DNA of 64,000 nt from Segnochrobactrum spirostomi (GCF_009600605.1 NZ_VWNA01000001.1:2218501-2282500); one strand, 5' to 3'; numbered from the stretch's first letter, positions 17,836 through 29,111 are shown. The notes: generated from the letters alone by a model not told the origin. Numbers and translations are program-made.

Positions 17836-19449
17836 TCAGAACAGATCGCCCTGGCCGCTCCCGCTGCGGGCGGGGCCACGGGGCTTGCGGGGGGCGGCAG
17901 GGGCCGTCGGTTCCGGCGGCAGCGGGGCACCGTCGCCCGCCGTCGCGGCGATGCGACCGTCAGCGAACTCGATCGCGAGCCGCATCCCGGGGCTGATCGC
18001 TGCGGCGCTGTGGAGCGGCTGATCGGCCCCGTCGCGGACGATCGCGTAACCGCGCCGGAGCACGCTGCGATAATTGAGGCCGTCGAACAATTTGGCGGCG
18101 AGGTCGAGGCCGTGGCGACGGCGGCGCGTCGTCTCGGCGAAGGCGCGGCCGAGGCGTCCGGCGGCAACCTCGAGCCGGCGCCGGCCGTCCTCTTGGCCGC
18201 GGGCGAGGCGTTCCGGCGACAGGCGGCGGGCGAGCGCCTCGAAATCCGCCCGCTTGCGGCCGACCGCCCGCTCGAGCGCCGCCTCGGTGCGGCGCCCCGC
18301 GCCGTCGAGCCGGGTGCGCTTGTCTTCGAGGGCGCGGATGAGGCTGCGCAGCGACAGGCGGGCGGCGGCGCGCTCGTAGCGGGCGCGGTGCTGGTGGCCG
18401 GCGGCGGCCAGCGCATGGGCGAGGCGCGCCGAGGCGAGGTCGAGCCGCTGGCGGGCCGGGGCGACGAGATCGCGCGGCTGCGGCAGCGCGCGGGCCGAGG
18501 CGCGCAATTGGGTGCGCCGGCCGTCGAGATAGCGCGCGAGGGCGGCGGCGAGGCGGCGTGCGCCCGAATCGACGGCCGCGATGAGGTCCGCCCGCACCGG
18601 CACGGCCATTTCGGCGGCGCCCGTCGGGGTCGGCGCGCGGCGGTCGGCGGCGTGGTCGATCAGCGTCCAGTCGGTCTCGTGGCCGACGGCGGAGATCAGC
18701 GGGATCTCGGACGCCGCCGCGGCCCGCACCACGATCTCCTCGTTGAAGCTCCAGAGATCTTCGAGCGAGCCGCCGCCGCGCGCGACGATGAGGAGGTCCG
18801 GCCGCGGAATCGGTCCGCCCGGGGCGAGCGCATTGAAGCCGCGGATCGCCGCCTCGACCTCACGGGCCGAAGTGTCGCCTTGGACGCGCACGGGCCAGAC
18901 CAGGACGTGAACGGGGAAACGGTCGGCGAGGCGGTGCAGGATGTCGCGGATCACCGCGCCGGTCGGCGAGGTGACGACGCCGATCACCGTCGGCAGAAAG
19001 GGCAGCGGCCGCTTGCGCCCCTCGTCGAACAGGCCTTCGGCGGCGAGCTCGCGGCGGCGCTTTTCCAGGAGTGCCATCAGGGCGCCGACGCCTGCCGGCT
19101 CCAGGCTGTCGATGACGATCTGGTATTTGGAACCGCCCGGGAACGTCGTCAGGCGGCCGACCGCGACCACCTCCATGCCCTCCTCGGGGCGGAAGCGGAG
19201 GCGCTGGAACTGGCCGCGCCAGATCACCGCCTCGATGCGCGACTTGTCGTCCTTGAGCGAGAAATAGGCGTGGCCGGAGGAATGCGGCCCGCGATAGCCG
19301 GAGATCTCGCCGCGCACCCGGACGTGGCCGAAGGCGTCCTCGATCGTCCGCTTCACCGAGAAGGCGATTTCGGAGACGGTGTATTCGCCGATGTTCGGGC
19401 GGGGCGCCTCGTCGGGAACGGGTGTGAACGCGTCGTCGAAATCGCTCAA
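17836..19449 (-). CDS. xseA: Exodeoxyribonuclease VII large subunit
   Basis: Catalytic and DNA-binding subunit of exonuclease VII, which degrades single-stranded DNA in both directions and acts in mismatch repair and damage processing together with XseB. It has 537 residues. The N-terminal OB fold (about 20-115) begins [19 protein letters not shown]. The catalytic domain includes [39 protein letters not shown] and [20 protein letters not shown], all strongly conserved. A long helical Arg/Ala-rich region and a Pro-rich basic tail follow. xseB is not in the window. Confidence 0.96.
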   Translation of the reverse strand: MSDFDDAFTPVPDEAPRPNIGEYTVSEIAFSVKRTIEDAFGHVRVRGEISGYRGPHSSGHAYFSLKDDKSRIEAVIWRGQFQRLRFRPEEGMEVVAVGRLTTFPGGSKYQIVIDSLEPAGVGALMALLEKRRRELAAEGLFDEGRKRPLPFLPTVIGVVTSPTGAVIRDILHRLADRFPVHVLVWPVRVQGDTSAREVEAAIRGFNALAPGGPIPRPDLLIVARGGGSLEDLWSFNEEIVVRAAAASEIPLISAVGHETDWTLIDHAADRRAPTPTGAAEMAVPVRADLIAAVDSGARRLAAALARYLDGRRTQLRASARALPQPRDLVAPARQRLDLASARLAHALAAAGHQHRARYERAAARLSLRSLIRALEDKRTRLDGAGRRTEAALERAVGRKRADFEALARRLSPERLARGQEDGRRRLEVAAGRLGRAFAETTRRRRHGLDLAAKLFDGLNYRSVLRRGYAIVRDGADQPLHSAAAISPGMRLAIEFADGRIAATAGDGAPLPPEPTAPAAPRKPRGPARSGSGQGDLF

Positions 19450-19584
19450 GTCCGGCCTCCCTGCGGGGCCGCTCGCTCACCGTCGAGCCTGCCCGCGAAT
19501 GTCCTCCCTATCGGGCACGAGGGGGCCGGGCAAGGGCCGGACGAAGAGGCTGTGCTCGCAGCGGCGAGCGGGCCGCGGCCGTGG

Positions 19585-20085
19585 TCAGGGCGGAGGCGCC
19601 TCGCCCGGCGGCGGGCCGCCCGGACCACCATCCGGGGGGCCGTCGGGAAGCTCGTCCGGCATGCGGTTGCCGCCGATGCCGATCTTGGCGCGGACGGAGG
19701 CCGGCATCGTCTTGACGATGTCGGTGAGATTGCGCTGTCCTTCGGCGATCATCGCCGACACCGCCGCGCGTTCGCCCGCGAACGCCGCCGCAAGGGCTGC
19801 TTCGTCGAGAGGGTCTGCCCGCATGATGGCGAAGGTCTTCTCCCGCGCCGCTTTCGCCGCGGCGAAGGCCGCGTGAATGCCCGAATCGGGCGCGCGCATC
19901 TCGACCAAGAGCCGCTCGCGGATCTCGGGCGGGAACGGCTTCAGGCCGAACGCCATCGGCGGGGGCGGCGGCCGATGTTCGCGCGTCATCAGGGCGCTCA
20001 GATAGCCGATCCCGACGAAGTTGAGGGCCAGGGAGGCGGCGAGCGCGACGAGGACGGCGAGCGCGGTGCGCCCCTTGAGGATCAT
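19585..20085 (-). CDS. Periplasmic, membrane-anchored metal-resistance/Spy-like protein
   Basis: Protein of 166 residues with one N-terminal membrane segment (TALAVLVALAASLALNFVG), a Pro-rich linker, and a helical periplasmic domain (about 55-135) of the kind found in CnrX/ZraP/Spy-like periplasmic proteins. The C-terminus is a Pro/Gly-rich tail. Few Met/His/Cys ligands are visible, so metal binding is doubtful and a chaperone or sensor role is equally possible. Its ATG overlaps the stop of the preceding membrane protein gene (ATGA), and that gene in turn overlaps the sigma factor gene. The three therefore form one translationally coupled operon, with this protein as a likely envelope sensor for the sigma/anti-sigma pair. 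Confidence 0.72.
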   Translation of the reverse strand: MILKGRTALAVLVALAASLALNFVGIGYLSALMTREHRPPPPPMAFGLKPFPPEIRERLLVEMRAPDSGIHAAFAAAKAAREKTFAIMRADPLDEAALAAAFAGERAAVSAMIAEGQRNLTDIVKTMPASVRAKIGIGGNRMPDELPDGPPDGGPGGPPPGEAPPP

Positions 20086-20585
20086 AAAGATTCTCCGGGG
20101 TCGAACCCGAGCAAGGCGGTGGCGATGTCCTGGTTCGAGGTGTTCGCCGCGACCGACGTGCCCGTTTCGCCCGGCACCGGGGCGACATAGCCGAGGCCGA
20201 GCCCGACCATGGCGCAAAGCGTGAGCCCGGCGATGCTCGCGAGCGCAAAGCGCGGGGTCGCCCGCCAAATGTGCTCGCGGGCACGCTCGCGCCGGCGGTG
20301 GCGATCGTGAAGTCCGCTCACCACCAGCCCGATGGTGGCGGCGTCGAGCGGCTGGGGACGCGCCAGGGTTCCGATGAGGCCTTCGAGCCGGGCGGCCCGT
20401 TCGATGTCCTGACGCGCTGCGGGATCGCGGGCGGCGAGTGCCTCCGCTTGGGCGGCGAGCGCCGCCGGCCACCGGGCGAGGTCGCCGCCATTGCGGTCGA
20501 GGGCCGCCGCCAGGGTCGCGCAGTCGAAGCCGCCCGCGGGGCGGTCGGTCATCCGATCAGAGGACGATCCGTTGTGCATGATCAT
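20082..20585 (-). CDS. Membrane protein, putative anti-sigma factor of the adjacent ECF sigma
   Basis: Protein of 167 residues with a soluble N-terminal region (about 1-108) containing LAAALDRNGGDLARWPAAL, then one transmembrane helix (about 112-135, ALASIAGLTLCAMVGLGLGY) and a short periplasmic tail. Its position directly after an ECF sigma gene, overlapping it by four bases, and its cytoplasm-helix-periplasm layout are those of an anti-sigma factor. No zinc-binding HxxxCxxC motif is present, so it is not a ZAS-type anti-sigma. The start could also be either of two later ATG codons. Confidence 0.65.
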   Translation of the reverse strand: MIMHNGSSSDRMTDRPAGGFDCATLAAALDRNGGDLARWPAALAAQAEALAARDPAARQDIERAARLEGLIGTLARPQPLDAATIGLVVSGLHDRHRRRERAREHIWRATPRFALASIAGLTLCAMVGLGLGYVAPVPGETGTSVAANTSNQDIATALLGFDPGESL

Positions 20586-21172
20586 TTCCCCTTCGACGTC
20601 GTGGCGGGCGATCCCGCCTCGCGTTCGGCGAGGCGCGCCCGCAAGGTGCGGCGGGCCCGGACCAGCAATTGTTCCGCGCCGCCGACGCTGACGCCGAGGC
20701 TCTCGGCGATGTCGGCGGTGGAGCGGTCACCTTCCGCAGCGATCAGGATCGCCGCCCGCTGGCGCGGCGGCAAGTCCTTGATGTCGGCGAGCACAGAGGC
20801 GAGCGTCGCCCGCGCGCCGAGTTCGTCGTCCGCGGCGGCCGAGATATCGACGGCTTCGGCGGCATCTTCCAGCCCGACGAAACGCCGCAGCTTGCGGCGG
20901 CGGTCGAGATCGATGCAGCGGTTGACGGCGATGCGGGTGATCCAGCTCGAGACTTTGACGCCGCGCGCCTCGAATCGGCCGGCGACCCGCCAGATGGTCC
21001 AGAAGGTGTCCTGCACGACGTCGTCGACGTCCGCTTGGGCGGCGCTGTAACCGGACGCGAGCGCGCGGATGCGCGGCCCGTGGCGGCGCAGAAGCTCGGT
21101 CAGCGCCCGCTCATGGCCGGCAGCGATGTCGCGCACCAGGATGAGGTCCGGATCCTCGTCCGCCAACGCCAC
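20582..21172 (-). CDS. ECF RNA polymerase sigma factor
   Basis: Extracytoplasmic-function sigma factor with region 2 (ALASGYSAAQADVDDVVQDTFWTIW, the DxxQxxF-type segment) and region 4 (LPPRQRAAILIAAEGDRSTADIAESLGVSVGGAEQLLVRAR). I chose GTG 21172 (MALADEDPDLILV, 196 residues), with GGAG 11 bases upstream. An in-frame ATG at 21280 would add 36 residues unlike any sigma N-terminus. It is the first gene of a three-gene overlapping operon with a membrane anti-sigma candidate and a periplasmic protein. A GAACC element on the minus strand at 21385-21381 could be the -35 of an autoregulated promoter; this is speculative. Confidence 0.9.
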   Translation of the reverse strand: MALADEDPDLILVRDIAAGHERALTELLRRHGPRIRALASGYSAAQADVDDVVQDTFWTIWRVAGRFEARGVKVSSWITRIAVNRCIDLDRRRKLRRFVGLEDAAEAVDISAAADDELGARATLASVLADIKDLPPRQRAAILIAAEGDRSTADIAESLGVSVGGAEQLLVRARRTLRARLAEREAGSPATTSKGK

Positions 21173-21600
21173 GCTACGCCGTTCTCCAGACTTGATCGCC
21201 GTCGTCGTCCGCCCCTTGCCCGGGACGGCTAGGAAATCGGTCGGCTCGTCGAGGACGAGGATCGCCGGAACCACCATGGCATGCTCCGCAAGACGCCGCA
21301 CGAGCCGAAAACTGGGTCGATCGGCCCGTAGCTATCTCCTGTCGCGGCCGCGCCTGCCCGATCGTCCGCACGCTCCCCCCGGTTCGGCATCCGATCCGCG
21401 TGTCTCGGCGCACGCGGTCCACTTGCCGCTGTAACGCGGGCCCGCGGCCGGCCCTACGCCGTGCATCGCCGAATCGCGAGCGGTGGCTCACATTTGTCGG
21501 TTGCGCCCTCGGCGTCCTTGAGGCGATTGCGGGCTCGATGGTATTCGATGCCGAAAGCGCGCGCTGCGCGTGATTCATCAAGGCTGGGGAGCGACGCCGG
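21173..21600. other. Divergent intergenic region, sigma operon / acetoacetyl-CoA synthetase
   Basis: Noncoding region expected to contain promoters in both directions. GGGGAG nine bases before 21601 is the ribosome binding site of the plus-strand gene. Otherwise only a possible ECF-type GAACC element (minus strand, 21385-21381) stands out. Confidence 0.4.
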
Positions 21601-23559
<1,959 letters not shown>

Positions 23560-23582
23560 GGTCTGTTCCGTCGGTCCCGCCG

Positions 23583-23704
23583 ACGCCGTCATCGCCCGGC
23601 TTGTCCGGGCGATCTCGTCGTGCGGGGAGGTGATGTCGTCTCGTCCGGGGCGTTCACCCCACCCCGGCGCTACGCGCCGACCCTCCCCCTCCAGGGGAGG
23701 GTGA
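23583..23704. repeat. Intergenic repeat cluster including C-rich hairpin copy C
   Basis: The segment at 23583-23615 contains CGCCCGGCTTGTCCGGGCGA, a self-complementary element of the same style as the long inverted repeat near 47.4 kb. The segment at 23654-23704 reads CACCCCACCCCGGCGCTACG and ends in the hairpin ACCCTCCCC / GGGGAGGGT. It is almost identical to copy A near 17.6 kb. Confidence 0.7.
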
Positions 23705-23760
23705 AGGCCGCTGCGCGCCACTGTCTCCCCGCAAGCGGGGCGAAGGGAGGACGGCCACCC

Positions 23761-24636
23761 TCAGCGGGTCGGGACGGGCTTCTCGCCGCGATAATCGTAG
23801 AAGCCGCGCTGCGTCTTGCGGCCGAGCCAGCCGGCCTCGACATATTTCACGAGCAGCGGGCAGGGGCGGTACTTCGAATCCGCGAGCCCCTCGTAGAGCA
23901 CCTGCATGATCGACAGGCAGGTATCGAGGCCGATGAAGTCGGCGAGCTGGAGCGGTCCCATCGGATGGTTGGCGCCGAGCCGCATCGCGGTGTCGATGGC
24001 GACCACCGTGCCGACGCCCTCGTAGAGCGTGTAGATCGCCTCGTTGATCATCGGCAGCAGGATGCGGTTGACCATGAAGCCGGGGAAATCCTCGGCGACG
24101 GCGATGGTCTTGCCGAGCTTGGCGACAAAGGTCTTGGCGGCCTCGAACGTCTCGTCGCCGGTCGCGATGCCGCGCACGAGCTCGACGAGCTCCATCACCG
24201 GCACCGGGTTCATGAAGTGGATGCCGATGAAGCGCTCCGGCCGGTCGGTCGAGGCGGCGAGCCGGGTGATCGAGATCGACGAGGTGTTGGTGGCGAGCAT
24301 CGCCTCCGGCTTCAGCAGCGGCGAGACCTGGGCGAAGATCTTGCGCTTGACCTGCTCGTTCTCGGTCGCGGATTCGATGACGAGATCGGCATCGGCGAGG
24401 TTGTCGAGATTTTCCGCCGCGCGGATGTGGCCGAGGGCGGCCTTGCGAGCCTCTTCGGTGATGTGACCCTTCGATTGCTGGCGAGCCAGATTGCCGGTGA
24501 TGGTGGCGAGGCCCGACTGGATCCGCTCCGTCGATACGTCGTGGATCAGCACGTCGTAGCCTGCGAGGGCGCAGACGTGGACGATGCCGCTACCCATCTG
24601 GCCGGCACCGATGATTCCGATCGTCTTGAGGGCCAT
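23761..24636 (-). CDS. 3-hydroxybutyryl-CoA dehydrogenase
   Basis: NAD(P)-dependent oxidation of 3-hydroxybutyryl-CoA to acetoacetyl-CoA, 291 residues. The Rossmann motif GIIGAGQMGSGIVHV is at residues 7-21. The conserved substrate and catalytic region is GIHFMNPVPVMELVE (catalytic histidine about residue 138), with the partner glutamate in VELV and NRILLPMINEA in the helical dimerisation domain. The ending GFYDY is family-typical. It converges with the acetoacetyl-CoA synthetase gene and shares its pathway. The length and lack of fusion match the Hbd/PaaH type, not the multifunctional FadB. Confidence 0.95.
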   Translation of the reverse strand: MALKTIGIIGAGQMGSGIVHVCALAGYDVLIHDVSTERIQSGLATITGNLARQQSKGHITEEARKAALGHIRAAENLDNLADADLVIESATENEQVKRKIFAQVSPLLKPEAMLATNTSSISITRLAASTDRPERFIGIHFMNPVPVMELVELVRGIATGDETFEAAKTFVAKLGKTIAVAEDFPGFMVNRILLPMINEAIYTLYEGVGTVVAIDTAMRLGANHPMGPLQLADFIGLDTCLSIMQVLYEGLADSKYRPCPLLVKYVEAGWLGRKTQRGFYDYRGEKPVPTR

Positions 24637-24831
24637 CGCTCGCTCCCGCGCAGGATGAAGGGTCGAACCGCCGGGCGGATTCGAACGACGCGGAGCCCCT
24701 CCGCTTCGCTCGCCGCCGACGGGGCGAGATATGCTCTAAAGGCGGGCGGCGAGACGGTCAACGCGCGAAGCGGCCGCGCCACCCCGTGATGCAAAGCCGT
24801 TCGCCCTCCGCGGCCGCCGTGAGGCCGGTCG

Positions 24832-25407
24832 TCAGCGCGTCGCGCCCGGCACCCACAAGACGTCGCCGGCACCGTCCTCGTTCGCGATGCGCCCGGCGAC
24901 GAACAGGAAATCCGAGAGACGGTTCACATAATGCAGGGCGGCGCCGTTGACCGGCTCGCGGTCGGCGAGGGCGACGATCTCGCGCTCGGCGCGGCGGCAG
25001 ATCGTGCGGGCGAGGTGAAGATTGGCAGCGAGCGCCGAGCCGCCCGGCAGCACGAAGGAGCGCAGCGGCGTGAGGCGTGCGTTGAAGCGGTCGATGTCGG
25101 CCTCGAGCCGGTCGACCTGGGAGGCGACGATCCGAAGCGCCCCGCGGGGTGAGGTGTCGGCCGGCCCCTCGGGAGTGGCGAGGTCGGCGCCGAGATCGAA
25201 CAATTCGTTCTGGATGCGGCCGAGCACGGCGTCGAGATCCGCGTGGTCCCGGGTGTGGAGCCGGGCGAGGCCGATCGTCGCGTTGAGTTCGTCCACCGTG
25301 CCGTAGGCGGAGACGCGCAGATCCGCCTTGGAGCGGCGCTCGCCGGTGCCGAGGGCCGTCGAGCCGTCGTCGCCGGTGCGGGTGTAGATGCGGTTCAGAA
25401 CGACCAA
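24832..25407 (-). CDS. Cob(I)yrinic acid a,c-diamide adenosyltransferase, PduO type
   Basis: Transfers the adenosyl group of ATP to cob(I)alamin to make coenzyme B12, 191 residues. It has the PduO N-terminal ATP-binding signature YTRTGDDGSTALGTGERRSK (residues 8-27), the trimer/active-site segment AYGTVDELNATIG, and the C-terminal RRAEREIVAL and YVNRLSDFLFVAGR, all diagnostic of the PduO class and not CobA. It lies upstream of the dehydrogenase gene on the same strand, with about 195 bases between. Confidence 0.95.
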   Translation of the reverse strand: MVVLNRIYTRTGDDGSTALGTGERRSKADLRVSAYGTVDELNATIGLARLHTRDHADLDAVLGRIQNELFDLGADLATPEGPADTSPRGALRIVASQVDRLEADIDRFNARLTPLRSFVLPGGSALAANLHLARTICRRAEREIVALADREPVNGAALHYVNRLSDFLFVAGRIANEDGAGDVLWVPGATR

Positions 25408-25481
25408 GGACGCACTCCGTGATGAAGGAACCCGTTCTACGGCCGGGCGGCCGCGGCGGATCGCCGGCCGGTGCGACGTGT

Positions 25482-25673
25482 CTAGCGTCCGGCGAGCAGC
25501 AGCGCGAGCAGGATGATGACGATCGCGACCGCCTGCAGCAGAATGCGCAGCCGCATCAGGCGCTGCGACAGGTTCGGATGCCCGCCCCGGATCATGTTCC
25601 AGAGGCCGAGCACCAGGACGACGGCCACCGCGAAGATCGCGACGGGCACCAGATGATAGAACACGCCGGCCAA
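25482..25673 (-). CDS. Twin-transmembrane (HIG1-like) small membrane protein
   Basis: Small integral membrane protein of 63 residues with two hydrophobic helices (VPVAIFAVAVVLVLGLW and LLQAVAIVIILLALLL) joined by a short basic loop NMIRGGHPNLSQRLMRLR. This matches the twin-transmembrane proteins common in Hyphomicrobiales near the PduO gene. I chose TTG 25673 because GGGAGG sits just upstream, and translation from there gives the family-typical N-terminus; an upstream ATG would add a charged 25-residue extension and overlap the TspO gene. Function unknown, possibly linked to respiratory complexes by analogy with HIG1 proteins. Confidence 0.8.
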   Translation of the reverse strand: MAGVFYHLVPVAIFAVAVVLVLGLWNMIRGGHPNLSQRLMRLRILLQAVAIVIILLALLLAGR

Positions 25674-25728
25674 GCGGACCTCCCGAATGTCTCTGCGGCG
25701 GGCCTTCTCGACGGGCCCGCTTTCGGCA

Positions 25729-26259
25729 TCAGCCGTTGAGGGCGACAATGGCGCCGTTCAGCGCCGTCGCATAGAGCACCCAGAGGAGATAGGGGACGAG
25801 GAGGAGGGCGGCGGGCCGGTCGACGCGCCGCGTGGCGGCGATCGTCGCGATCAGGCTGAGATCGAGCGCCACGATGACGACGAGCCCGAGAATGGGGTTG
25901 TGGGCGCCGAAGAAGGCGAACGACCAGGCGAAGTTGGCGACGAGCTGGGCGGCCTGGAAGGTGAGGGCCCGGCGCCGGTCGGCGGCCGCGGCCGGCGCAC
26001 GGATGGTGCGCCACAGCGACACGGCGATCATGATGTAGAGCACCGTCCAGACCGGGCCGAACACCGCGTTCGGCGGGGTGAAGAACGGCTTCTGGAGGGT
26101 CGCGTACCAGGTCGGAATCGCCGGAAGCGTCGCCGCGCTCGCCACCGCTCCGATGGCCAGGGTCAGGGCGAGGCAGCCAATGAGGGTCAGGATGTCGCCG
26201 AGGCCGCCGGGCTTGAGCGGGCTGGGGTGGACCTTCGGATCGGCGGTTTGGTCGGTCAT
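25729..26259 (-). CDS. tspO: TspO/MBR family tryptophan-rich sensory protein
   Basis: Five-helix membrane protein that binds porphyrins and modulates tetrapyrrole and stress responses in alphaproteobacteria. It has 176 residues from ATG 26259. Conserved features are PTWYATLQKPFFTPPNAVFGPVW split over residues about 49-71, the LYIMIAVSLWR helix and NFAWSFAFFGAHNP. It is slightly longer than the usual 160 residues because of a hydrophilic N-terminal 20. It lies 55 bases upstream of the twin-transmembrane gene, so the two are probably cotranscribed. Confidence 0.93.
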   Translation of the reverse strand: MTDQTADPKVHPSPLKPGGLGDILTLIGCLALTLAIGAVASAATLPAIPTWYATLQKPFFTPPNAVFGPVWTVLYIMIAVSLWRTIRAPAAAADRRRALTFQAAQLVANFAWSFAFFGAHNPILGLVVIVALDLSLIATIAATRRVDRPAALLLVPYLLWVLYATALNGAIVALNG

Positions 26260-26446
26260 CGATGCCTCGGCTCCCGCGGGCGGACAGCGCCCTCGTTCAT
26301 CGAGCACATAAGGCGTCCGGCCGCCGTCGGCCAGATCCTGCGTCGCCGCGGCGGGCAGGCTGCGCGGACGCGGAAATCGGTGATGGAGGATATCGGGGCC
26401 GATGACGCCCGGCCGCACGGTGCGGACCGTCGCCCGGCTTAGACGC

Positions 26447-27109
26447 TCAGGTCGCGGCGGGACGGGCGACGGCGCTCGGCAGCACGTAGCCGAGCACGAC
26501 GCGGTAGGGCGCGAGCAGGATGAGCGCCGCGGTCAGCTTCACGCTGAGATCGCCCATCGCCCACGACATGAAGCGCGGGATGTCGGGCGAGAAGGCGCCG
26601 AGCAGCGGCGCCCATTCGAGCGCGAACGGATCGTTCGGCCCGAGCCCGCTCGCGAACGGCGCGAAGGCGAGCGAGAAGAAGATCGAGGTATCGAGGATCG
26701 AGCCGACGATCGAGGCGGTGAGCGGCGCCCACCACCAGGCGAGTCGACGCAGCCGGTTGAACACCGTGACGTCGAGAAGCTGACCGAACAGGAAGGCGGT
26801 GCCCGAGGCGACGGCGATGCGCGGGGTCGCGAGCGCCACCGACAGCGCGACAGCGACGAGGAAGCCGATCGCCACCACGATGCGAGCCGTGGTGACGCCG
26901 TAGCAGCGGTTCGTCAGATCGGTGACGAGGAAGGCGACCGGATAGGTGAACGCACCCCAGGTCAGGAGATCGGCGAGCGAGACGCGGCCGATCTGCCCCT
27001 GCACGGGATATTGCACCAGCACGTTCGAGGCGACCACGACGGCCACCATCGCCAGAGCCGGCACGATGTACCGGCCGAGGCCGGCTTTGTCGGCGCGCGC
27101 GTTCGCCAT
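26447..27109 (-). CDS. Queuosine precursor transporter, YhhQ/VUT family
   Basis: Inner-membrane importer of the tRNA-modification precursors preQ0/preQ1, 220 residues with about six helices. Family markers are the N-terminal VPALAMVAVVVASNVLVQYP, FLVTDLTNRCYG, and DVTVFNRLRR followed by the PLTASIVGSILDTSIFFSLAF block. The gene follows rpmB on the same strand, with a GC-rich hairpin in the 70-base gap. Confidence 0.9.
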   Translation of the reverse strand: MANARADKAGLGRYIVPALAMVAVVVASNVLVQYPVQGQIGRVSLADLLTWGAFTYPVAFLVTDLTNRCYGVTTARIVVAIGFLVAVALSVALATPRIAVASGTAFLFGQLLDVTVFNRLRRLAWWWAPLTASIVGSILDTSIFFSLAFAPFASGLGPNDPFALEWAPLLGAFSPDIPRFMSWAMGDLSVKLTAALILLAPYRVVLGYVLPSAVARPAAT

Positions 27110-27135
27110 GGTCCGTCCGCCTTCGATCGAGAGAT

Positions 27136-27159
27136 CGGGGCTCTCAACGGGGAGCCCCG
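27136..27159 (-). terminator. GC-rich hairpin after rpmB, weak terminator candidate
   Basis: CGGGGCTC and GAGCCCCG form an eight-base stem around TCAACGGG, about 20 bases after the rpmB stop. No T-run follows on the minus strand, so termination may be partial or the hairpin may only stabilise the mRNA. Confidence 0.4.
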
Positions 27160-27179
27160 CAGGCCGGAAGCCCGGAAGA

Positions 27180-27470
27180 TCAGGCCGAGGCGGCGAGCTT
27201 GCGCTCGATCTCGCGCTTTACGAGCAGGGCGCGGTCGCCGAGCTCGCTGTCGCGGGACTTCAGGAGGAAGGCGTCGAGGCCGCCGCGGTGCTCGACCGAG
27301 CGCAGGGCGGCCGCGCTGATGCGCAGGCGGACCTTCTGCTCGAGCGAGTCGGAGATCAGCGTCACGTTAACAAGGTTCGGCAGGAAGCGCCGACGGCTCT
27401 TGTTGTTCGCATGGCTGATCTTGTTGCCGGTCATGACGCCCTTGCCGGTCAATTCGCAGCGTCGAGCCAT
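27180..27470 (-). CDS. rpmB: 50S ribosomal protein L28
   Basis: Large-subunit ribosomal protein, 96 residues, the usual alphaproteobacterial length. The N-terminus [20 protein letters not shown] and the [12 protein letters not shown] segment are diagnostic. It is monocistronic or transcribed into yhhQ. A strong sigma-70 promoter is visible about 155 bases upstream. Confidence 0.98.
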   Translation of the reverse strand: MARRCELTGKGVMTGNKISHANNKSRRRFLPNLVNVTLISDSLEQKVRLRISAAALRSVEHRGGLDAFLLKSRDSELGDRALLVKREIERKLAASA

Positions 27471-27631
27471 CGTTCAACCCTCTTCGTTCTCTGGCGGACG
27501 CGCGCACCCTCGAAGGAGCGTCACAGCCCGGAAATTCATCAATTCCGATCGGTTCGTCGTCGCCGACAAACGCCGTTCGGGTCGGCCGGATCGGCCGCGA
27601 TCACCGTCGGAGTCTGATCGGAGGTCGCGCA

Positions 27632-27660
27632 CGTATAAGAGGGCGCCGTCCGTGCGTCAA
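27632..27660 (-). promoter_or_regulatory. Sigma-70 promoter of rpmB
   Basis: On the minus strand, TTGACG (27660-27655) and TATACG (27637-27632) are separated by exactly 17 bases, upstream of rpmB with a leader of about 155 bases. This is a near-consensus housekeeping promoter as expected for a ribosomal protein gene. Confidence 0.75.
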
Positions 27661-27686
27661 GCCGGGAGCGGCGTCTCGCTTGGCCT

Positions 27687-28898
27687 TCAGCCCTCTCCCG
27701 CAGCCTTGGACAAGGCGAGAATGCGGGAGCGGCGCGTGGTGACGTCGATCAGGTAGGCGGCGACCCCGCCGATGGCGATCACCACCGCGAACGGCCACGC
27801 GCCGAAGCCGACCAGGTGGCCGACGAGAACGCCGGTCACCGCGGCCGATCCCATCTGGAGCACGCCGAGCAGCGAGGAGGCGGCGCCGGCCCGCTCCGGG
27901 AACGGCATGATCGCCCCGGCGGTGCCCTGCGGCATCGCGAGGCCGACGCCGACCATGTAGATCATCATGGTGAGGATCACCTCGAACGGGCTGCCCGGCC
28001 CGGCGAGCACCGCGACGACCATGGCGACGCCGCCGATCGCATTGAGCGCGGTGCCGACGCCGAGCGCGCGGATCATGCCGAGCCGCACGGAGAGGCGGGC
28101 GCCGAGAAAGGTCCCGCCGACATAAGCGAGGGCGATCGCGCCGAAGGCCGCGCCGAACGCGATCTCGTTGAGGTGATAATAGCCCTGCAGCACGAAGGAC
28201 GAGCCGGACACGTAGCCGAACAGGCCGGAGAAGCAGACGCAGCAGATCCCGGTGTGGACCAGGAACGCCTTGCTGCGCAGGCACACGCCGTAGGAGCGCA
28301 GGATCGAGCGCGGCGAGATGCGCTCGGCGCGGATCGCCAGCGTCTCGGGCAGCTTGAGCACCACGGCGGCGAGGATCATCGCCGCGGCGATGCCCATCAG
28401 CCAGAACGACGAGCGCCAGCCGAACAGCCCTTCCATCACGCCGCCTAGCGTCGGGGCGAAGGCCGGCACGATGCCGGCGATCGAGCCCATGCGGGAGAGT
28501 TCGCGCACCGCCCGCTGGCCAGAGAAGACGTCGCGGACGACGGAGCGCGACAGCACGACGGGGCCGGCGGCGCCCAGCGCCTGCACGAAGCGGATCGCGA
28601 TGAGGGCTTCGATCGAGGGGGCGAACACCGCCGCGACGGTCGCGAAAAGAAAGATGACGAGGGCGACCGCGAGCACAGGCTTGCGGCCGAACCGGTCCGA
28701 GAACGGACCGTAGATCGGCATGCCGAAGGCGTAACCGGTGAGAAAGACGGAGAGGGTGAGCTGAACCTCGGCGTCGCTCGCCGCATAGGCACGGCCGATC
28801 GCCGGCAGCGACGGCAGATAGATGTCGGTCGCGATCGGGCTCATGCCGGCGAGAAAGGCGAGGATCGCCGTGAACGCGAGGGTATCCGGCCTCAGCAC
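27687..28898 (-). CDS. Bcr/CflA family drug-resistance MFS exporter
   Basis: Twelve-helix major facilitator exporter of 403 residues. Bcr/CflA markers are AGMSPIATDIYLPSLPAIG in helix 1, the motif A region GPFSDRFGRKPVL in loop 2-3, and motif C-type AGIVPAFAPTLGG in helix 5. I chose GTG 28898 (MLRPDTLAFTAILAFLAG), which has a GGAG nine bases upstream and the family N-terminus. An upstream ATG at 28958 would add 20 Arg-rich residues that do not fit. The exported substrate cannot be told; bicyclomycin, sulfonamides or amino-acid derivatives are known for relatives. Confidence 0.88.
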   Translation of the reverse strand: MLRPDTLAFTAILAFLAGMSPIATDIYLPSLPAIGRAYAASDAEVQLTLSVFLTGYAFGMPIYGPFSDRFGRKPVLAVALVIFLFATVAAVFAPSIEALIAIRFVQALGAAGPVVLSRSVVRDVFSGQRAVRELSRMGSIAGIVPAFAPTLGGVMEGLFGWRSSFWLMGIAAAMILAAVVLKLPETLAIRAERISPRSILRSYGVCLRSKAFLVHTGICCVCFSGLFGYVSGSSFVLQGYYHLNEIAFGAAFGAIALAYVGGTFLGARLSVRLGMIRALGVGTALNAIGGVAMVVAVLAGPGSPFEVILTMMIYMVGVGLAMPQGTAGAIMPFPERAGAASSLLGVLQMGSAAVTGVLVGHLVGFGAWPFAVVIAIGGVAAYLIDVTTRRSRILALSKAAGEG

Positions 28899-29111
28899 GG
28901 GAAGGCACTCCGAATGCCGGCGCGAAGTCGGGACGCGGACACGCCGGCGTGCAGGCACCCCCGAAAAGCGGACGGCCGGTCGTCGCCCGACCGGCCGTCA
29001 GATCTCATGATCGCGCAAGCGACGTGTGCCCTACGCGACGCGGGCGTTCGCCGAAGATCCGCGGTGCCCGGGCTTCCACCCGGACCGCGCGTCAGGCGGC
29101 GCGGGCACGGT

